A stretch of 35,475 nt of DNA from an uncultured Caldilineales bacterium (GTDB taxonomy: Bacteria; Chloroflexota; Anaerolineae; JAAEKA01). A program made the position numbers and the translations under genes. Of this stretch, positions 31,774 through 35,475 are shown one piece after another (the first letter of the stretch is position 1; the number at the start of each line of letters is the position of its first letter). The notes under the pieces are model-generated. The model had not been told where the DNA came from, made no database searches, and saw nothing but the letters and a program-made list of their open reading frames with translations. The stretch is from positions 1 through 35,475 of the forward strand of contig CALESQ010000093.1 in NCBI GenBank assembly GCA_937907455.1, written 5' to 3'.

Positions 31774-33234
31774 ATGTCAGCCCCATCTTCTGTCCCCGCC
31801 GCGTTCGTCTCCTCCGTCCATCAGGCGTTGAAGACCTGGAACAGCCCACAAACCGACACATCACCTTTGGCCGATCTGCTGCTGGTGCAGCATGCTCAGC
31901 TTGAAGGCATGTATTCCCTGCGCCGCGCCGGTAACGTGGTGTTATCACGAGCGCTGGACAAGCTGGCTGAAAACGATGAGGCGGCAGCCACATTGCTGCG
32001 GCAGCGGTTTGAAAAACAGGTGGCCGTATTTGTAGTGGCGCGCACCCTGCACATGGCCGAAGCCACTTTCTACAAACATCAGCGCAGTGCGCTGGAGGCG
32101 CTGGCTGGCTGGCTTTATGCCCTGGAAAGCGAGGCCCGCACCAGCACGCTGGCGGCAGCCGCGACACGCCTGCCCCAGAACAGCACACAAAAGCTGTTCG
32201 GTGTCGAGGCCGTGCTGCAACAGATCAGCGCGGCCCTGCAAGCGCCTCATTTGCCTGCTGTGCTGCTGCTAAGCGGCATCGGCGGCCAGGGCAAAAGCAC
32301 GGTAGCTCATGCCGCGGTGCAAACGGTCATCCAGCGTGCCACCGATTTTGCTGAAGTAGGCTGGGTCAGCGCCAAGCAGGAAAGCTTCCATCCGGGCAAC
32401 GGCATTCGCAACGAAGCGAGGCCCGCGCTCACTGCCGACGCGCTGATCTATGACCTGGCCCTGCAACTGTTGCCGGAATCGGCGCGTCTGGCTTCTACCG
32501 CGCAGCGTATGGCGTTACTGCACACACGCCTGCACCAGGTGCCCCACCTGATTGTGATAGATAACCTGGAAACCGTCATTGATGTAGAGGCGCTGTTGCC
32601 GCTGCTAAACCGGCTGGGCGGCCTCAGCCGCTTCCTGCTCACCTCTCGCAAAACCTTGCCCGGCGAAGATGCCATCTATCACCTGCCTTTGCCCGAGCTG
32701 AACGCCCCCGATGCCCTGGCCTTGCTGCGCTACGAAGCCGGAGTGCGCAACCTGGGCGTAATCACCGCGGCCACCGATGCCGATCTGCTACCGATTTACC
32801 ACACGGTGGGAGGCAATCCACTGAGCCTGAAGTTGATTATTGGGCAACTTTATAGCCTGCCCCTGCCCGCTGTGTTGGAAAATCTGCGCCAGGCCCGCGG
32901 CAGCAAGACCACCCAACTGTATAAATACATCTACTGGAATTCGTGGAATCAACTTCAACCTCAGGCCCAGGATGTGCTGTTGTGCCTGCCGAACTTTGCC
33001 CAAAGCGGCGCCGACCTAAGCGCTATCGAGCGGATTTGCGATGTCAAGGGCGAAGCGCTGGTGGAGCAGTTGGAAGAGCTGGCGCGCCATTCGCTGGTGA
33101 TTGTGTCAGGCAACCTGCAACGCCGCACCTATGCCATCCATCGCCTGACTGAAACCTTCCTGATGCGCGAAGTGATCCGCTGGCAGGGGTACCATGCTGA
33201 CTGGGATGGCGATGCTGCACCATCAACCCCATGA
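31774..33234 (+). CDS. Second NB-ARC/STAND ATPase with N-terminal helix-turn-helix
   Basis: A 486-residue paralog of the gene at 28882-30294, with motifs at nearly the same residue numbers: Walker A GIGGQGKST (168-176, Lys174), Walker B LIVIDN (Asp263), LLTSR (288-292) and GGNPLSL. Both carry DNLET straight after Walker B and a similar VSAKQ/LCAKQ phrase. The N-terminal helix-turn-helix (~72-115, LLRQRFEKQV then ATFYKHQRSALEALAGWL) has diverged more, so the two may read different DNA sites or partners. The ATG at 31774 has AAAGG about six bases upstream. The 232-base gap before it (31542-31773) holds a short 10-base direct repeat (ATGAGGCAGC at 31528 and 31630) and a weak 5-base hairpin, with no convincing terminator or promoter. 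The C-terminal ~20 residues, Asp/Ala/Pro-rich, are absent from the paralog. Confidence 0.93.
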   Translation: MSAPSSVPAAFVSSVHQALKTWNSPQTDTSPLADLLLVQHAQLEGMYSLRRAGNVVLSRALDKLAENDEAAATLLRQRFEKQVAVFVVARTLHMAEATFYKHQRSALEALAGWLYALESEARTSTLAAAATRLPQNSTQKLFGVEAVLQQISAALQAPHLPAVLLLSGIGGQGKSTVAHAAVQTVIQRATDFAEVGWVSAKQESFHPGNGIRNEARPALTADALIYDLALQLLPESARLASTAQRMALLHTRLHQVPHLIVIDNLETVIDVEALLPLLNRLGGLSRFLLTSRKTLPGEDAIYHLPLPELNAPDALALLRYEAGVRNLGVITAATDADLLPIYHTVGGNPLSLKLIIGQLYSLPLPAVLENLRQARGSKTTQLYKYIYWNSWNQLQPQAQDVLLCLPNFAQSGADLSAIERICDVKGEALVEQLEELARHSLVIVSGNLQRRTYAIHRLTETFLMREVIRWQGYHADWDGDAAPSTP

Positions 33235-34448
33235 CTCTGCCCACTGAGCTGGATTATTCTCAGCGTTTTGTGCGCCAGGTGACTCAAAATGCAGCCGCCT
33301 GGCTAGCCGATGTGCATCGCCAACTCGATGATCCGGCTGCTCTGGACCATCACCTGGATAACCTGACCCGCGCGGCTGAGTTGGCGCTGGCAACGCCGCA
33401 GGCGCAACATACCGCACTGGAGCTGGTGCAAGCTACCTGGCGTCACGCCGAGCTGCGCGGCCATTGGCAGGCCTGGCATCAATGGATCGAACAAGGTGTG
33501 CAGGTCGCAGAGCAAGCCGGGCTAACACTGCCCCAGGCGCGCCTGCTGGATCAGCTTGGTGAATGCGAGCGCCTGCTAGGCAACCTGCACGCTGCGCTGG
33601 CCTGTTTTGCTCAGGCTGAGGCGCTGGCCAGGCAGGCTGTCTCCCCGGCACTGGCCGCGCGGGCGTTGGCCCACGCCAGCCAGCCGCATCTGGAACTGAA
33701 CGACCTGGACGCGGCAGAGGCATGCTGCCGTCAGGCCGCGGCTCTGGACCTGGCGGAGGCTTCAGCCAACGATTTGGGTATGGTGTACAACAATTGGGGT
33801 ATGGTATGCCGGGTGCGCTTGCAATGGCAGCAGGCATTGGCCCATTACACCGACGCCGAGAGGTATTTTAACGAAGCGTACAATCGCCGCGGCCAGGCTA
33901 ATGTAGCCAACAACCGCGGTGAGGTGTATCGCGCGCAAGGCGACTATCCCCAGGCCGAAGCCTGCTATCGCGCAGCATTGGAGGCCTATCGCCATCTGGG
34001 CGACCTGGGCCATGAGATGTCTACGCTGAACAACCTGAGCGTTGCCCTGCTGGAGCAAGAACGGCTGGATGAGGCGCTGGCGCTGAATGTGGCGGGTGAG
34101 GCGCTGGCACGGCAACTGCGCCAGCCGCAAATGCTGGCACGGCTGCTGAACAACCGCGGCCTGATGCGCGCCCGACAAGGAGCCTATCACGAAGCCGCAT
34201 TACTGCTGGAAGAGGCCGTGGCGCAGCGCATCTACCACGGCCGATTAGAGTTAGGCATAAACAGCTTGCAAAACCTCTGTGATGTATGGCTGGACTTCGG
34301 TGAACCCAGCGCGGCTACGGAGGCGTTGAGCCGCTCTCGCTCCTTGATGGCACAACTATCTGCGCTTCCTGCCTGGCTAAGCGAGGATGATGCTCGTCTG
34401 GCTGCGCGCCTTGCCAGCCACGCGCCAGGGGCGCAGCCTCCCGCGTAG
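33231..34448 (+). CDS. Second TPR-repeat protein, partner of the NB-ARC ATPase
   Basis: A 405-residue TPR protein, counterpart of 30288-31541. Recognisable repeats include YNNWGMVCRVRLQWQQALAH, VANNRGEVYRAQGDYPQAEA, STLNNLSVALLEQERLDEAL and LLNNRGLMRARQGAYHEAAL, several with an unusual NNxG in place of the more common helix-A pattern. No signal or membrane segment. The ATG overlaps the stop of the ATPase gene as ATGA, the same organisation as the first pair, so the whole two-gene unit was duplicated. It is followed by convergent transcription with the small exported-peptide gene, leaving 121 bases in which only a weak 5-base hairpin is visible. Confidence 0.93.
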   Translation: MTLPTELDYSQRFVRQVTQNAAAWLADVHRQLDDPAALDHHLDNLTRAAELALATPQAQHTALELVQATWRHAELRGHWQAWHQWIEQGVQVAEQAGLTLPQARLLDQLGECERLLGNLHAALACFAQAEALARQAVSPALAARALAHASQPHLELNDLDAAEACCRQAAALDLAEASANDLGMVYNNWGMVCRVRLQWQQALAHYTDAERYFNEAYNRRGQANVANNRGEVYRAQGDYPQAEACYRAALEAYRHLGDLGHEMSTLNNLSVALLEQERLDEALALNVAGEALARQLRQPQMLARLLNNRGLMRARQGAYHEAALLLEEAVAQRIYHGRLELGINSLQNLCDVWLDFGEPSAATEALSRSRSLMAQLSALPAWLSEDDARLAARLASHAPGAQPPA

Positions 34449-34569
34449 GAGACTGCGCCCTTGTTGTTGTCGAGAAATAACTTCTTGCTTTGACCGGCCC
34501 CTGCATCCTTGTGGGATGGCTTCCAGTCTTCGACCTAGTCATTGCGGGAAGCTATTCCCAGGCGATTAC

Positions 34570-34788
34570 CTAATCACCGCAATGCCCGCTGGTTTCGCAA
34601 CCAGCGTTGGGCTGCGGGTCAGGCGTAGCAGTGGGAGTGGGCGTCGGATTGCCCGAATCCGCAATCACTGCGCCAGGAGTGTAAGACTGGGTGTGAGCGA
34701 CAGTGGCAGGCAGGCTGCTTACCGTGATACTCGCCAGCAAGAGGGCGCTACCAATAGCCGCCGATACGAGATATTTTTTCGACTTCAT
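34570..34788 (-). CDS. Small exported peptide with Thr/Pro spacer and two cysteines
   Basis: A 72-residue product. Residues 1-30 form a signal peptide (MKSKKYLVSAAIGSALLLAS, then VSSLPATVAHT). The mature part is about 40 residues: a PTPTPTATPDP spacer and a C-terminal GCETSGHCGD with two cysteines that could form a disulfide. The ATG at 34788 is preferred over 34845 because it is followed directly by the signal peptide and has AGAGGT 9 bases upstream (34798-34803). That site lies inside a small inverted repeat, TTACC-AGA-GGTAA, which could partly mask it. No family recognised. It could be a signalling or surface peptide. The neighbouring NB-ARC/TPR units are candidates to sense such a peptide, but nothing in the sequence proves a link. 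Confidence 0.75.
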   Translation of the reverse strand: MKSKKYLVSAAIGSALLLASITVSSLPATVAHTQSYTPGAVIADSGNPTPTPTATPDPQPNAGCETSGHCGD

Positions 34789-35054
34789 GGGTTGTTTACC
34801 TCTGGTAAGTGATAGGCTCGATTGCTGGTGATGCTTGCTTGCCATGCTAGCCTGGTTCGCTTGCTGTCTTGCCAGCTTGCTGGAAAAGAGGGGCCAATGG
34901 CTGAATTTCTTTCAGCAGCGTCCTGCGAAAACAGATTGCTACCGACCCATCTTTTTCCGGGCGGTTGTCCTGCGCCTGGATAACCCCACACTAGCAAAAA
35001 TCACCCCGTAATTCGAGCCTCAACCCGTGGAATTCCGTTCACAATGTGTAAACT

Positions 35055-35363
35055 ATGACCGCACCCCTCACTTTTGGCATGTTGTTGCGCCGTTATCGCA
35101 AGCAAACGTTGGATCCGCGCACGCAAGGCCCCCTAAGTCAAGAACGGTTGGCAGAGGAACTGCATCAAACCAAGGCCACCATCAGCCTGTGGAAAAACGA
35201 CCAGCGCCGCATCAACGTGGATGATCGCGCTATGCTGTTGTTGCTGCTGGAGGTACTCAGCCGCCGCGGAGGTGTCCATAGCCTTGCCTCAGCCGCGGCG
35301 TTGCTGTGGCAAATTAAACGCAGGAGAGACGCGAAGCGTAATAAAGCAGAACTTGAAGAGTAA
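35055..35363 (+). CDS. XRE-like helix-turn-helix DNA-binding protein
   Basis: A 102-residue protein. After TFGMLLRRYRKQ, residues ~27-50 (LSQERLAEELHQTKATISLW) make a clear XRE/Cro-type helix-turn-helix, with the recognition helix around TKATISLWKN. A third helix and a basic C-terminus (QIKRRRDAKRNK) follow. It is short for the family, essentially the DNA-binding domain plus a tail, and has no effector domain. No ribosome binding site precedes the ATG at 35055, so it may be leaderless or weakly translated. A 9-base palindrome CACAATGTG (35040-35048) sits seven bases upstream of the start and could be a self-regulatory operator. Followed by a strong terminator hairpin at 35428. Confidence 0.85.
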   Translation: MTAPLTFGMLLRRYRKQTLDPRTQGPLSQERLAEELHQTKATISLWKNDQRRINVDDRAMLLLLLEVLSRRGGVHSLASAAALLWQIKRRRDAKRNKAELEE

Positions 35364-35427
35364 GGACAAGATCACGCTATACTGCAATGTTGCATCTGCG
35401 GCGGCAGTCAAAATATTTCCCAAACAA

Positions 35428-35461
35428 AAACGGCCTTCTGCATTTCTGCAGAAGGCCGTTT
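35428..35461. terminator. Intrinsic terminator hairpin, probably bidirectional
   Basis: A perfect 15-base-pair stem (AAACGGCCTTCTGCA with TGCAGAAGGCCGTTT) around a TTTC loop. It lies 64 bases after the XRE-like gene. On the plus strand the tail is only moderately T-rich; on the minus strand it is followed by TTTTTGTTT, a better U-tract. It can therefore end transcription from the XRE-like gene and also from a minus-strand gene beyond the window edge. Confidence 0.88.
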
Positions 35462-35475
35462 CGTTGTGTTACTTA

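Noticed and set aside
34504..34518. CATCC-TTGTG-GGATG hairpin between convergent genes as a terminator
   Set aside because: The stem is only five base pairs and no T-run follows on either strand.
34387..34812. 141-codon plus-strand frame over the end of the second TPR gene and the small peptide gene
   Set aside because: Overlaps the TPR gene in another frame and opposes the peptide gene, which has a signal peptide and ribosome binding site; its product is Arg-rich noise.

Overview
The window looks like a chromosomal segment of a member of the Chloroflexota, probably an Anaerolineae/Caldilineae-type filamentous bacterium. This is inferred from style and not from a marker gene: many membrane-anchored proteins carry long Thr/Pro/Ala linkers next to a transmembrane helix, there is a secreted DNRLRE-type protein, vWA proteins with thrombospondin-3-like segments, a CAP-domain protein, and paired NB-ARC and TPR genes. 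No rRNA, tRNA, transposase, integrase or CRISPR array is seen. Most of the window has moderate to high GC, but the first ~700 bases are clearly AT-rich.

Left and centre (294-23393, all minus strand, read right to left) is one compact gene train: tubulin-like GTPase (19932-23393), beta-propeller (18907-19932), 1933-residue divergent kinase / coiled-coil / TM / extracytoplasmic protein (13109-18910), secreted DNRLRE protein (11913-13052), 2554-residue TPR/coiled-coil protein (4252-11916), TPR-TM-SH3-like protein (3207-4247), calcineurin-like phosphoesterase (2212-3198) and a membrane vWA protein (294-2183). Stops and starts overlap as TGATG or ATGA, or are separated by 4-56 bases. A perfect Shine-Dalgarno precedes the tubulin-like gene, so translation of the set may begin there. 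Just upstream on the same strand lies a second set: a CAP-domain membrane protein (27118-28212), a bitopic protein with a vestigial vWA-like stretch (25906-27114) and a second, paralogous vWA protein (23512-25878). A DJ-1-like protein lacking the usual cysteine (28291-28764) precedes them.

Taken together this reads as a trans-envelope apparatus. Inside are a nucleotide-binding tubulin-like polymer or switch, a propeller, a kinase-like domain, a phosphoesterase and giant helical-repeat scaffolds. Several single-span membrane proteins link these to vWA, SH3-like, Ig-like and CAP domains outside. Tubulin/FtsZ-superfamily proteins have been linked to vWA proteins in predicted membrane-remodelling systems (Makarova and Koonin, 2010), but I do not recognise this particular combination as a described system. 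It is the best candidate here for something new.

The right part (28882-34448, plus strand) is a different module: two tandem copies of a gene pair, each an NB-ARC-type STAND ATPase with an N-terminal sigma-region-4-like helix-turn-helix followed by an overlapping TPR gene. They look like split NLR-like sensors or regulators. The window ends with a small exported peptide gene on the minus strand (34570-34788), a small XRE-like DNA-binding protein (35055-35363) and a near-perfect intrinsic terminator hairpin (35428-35461).
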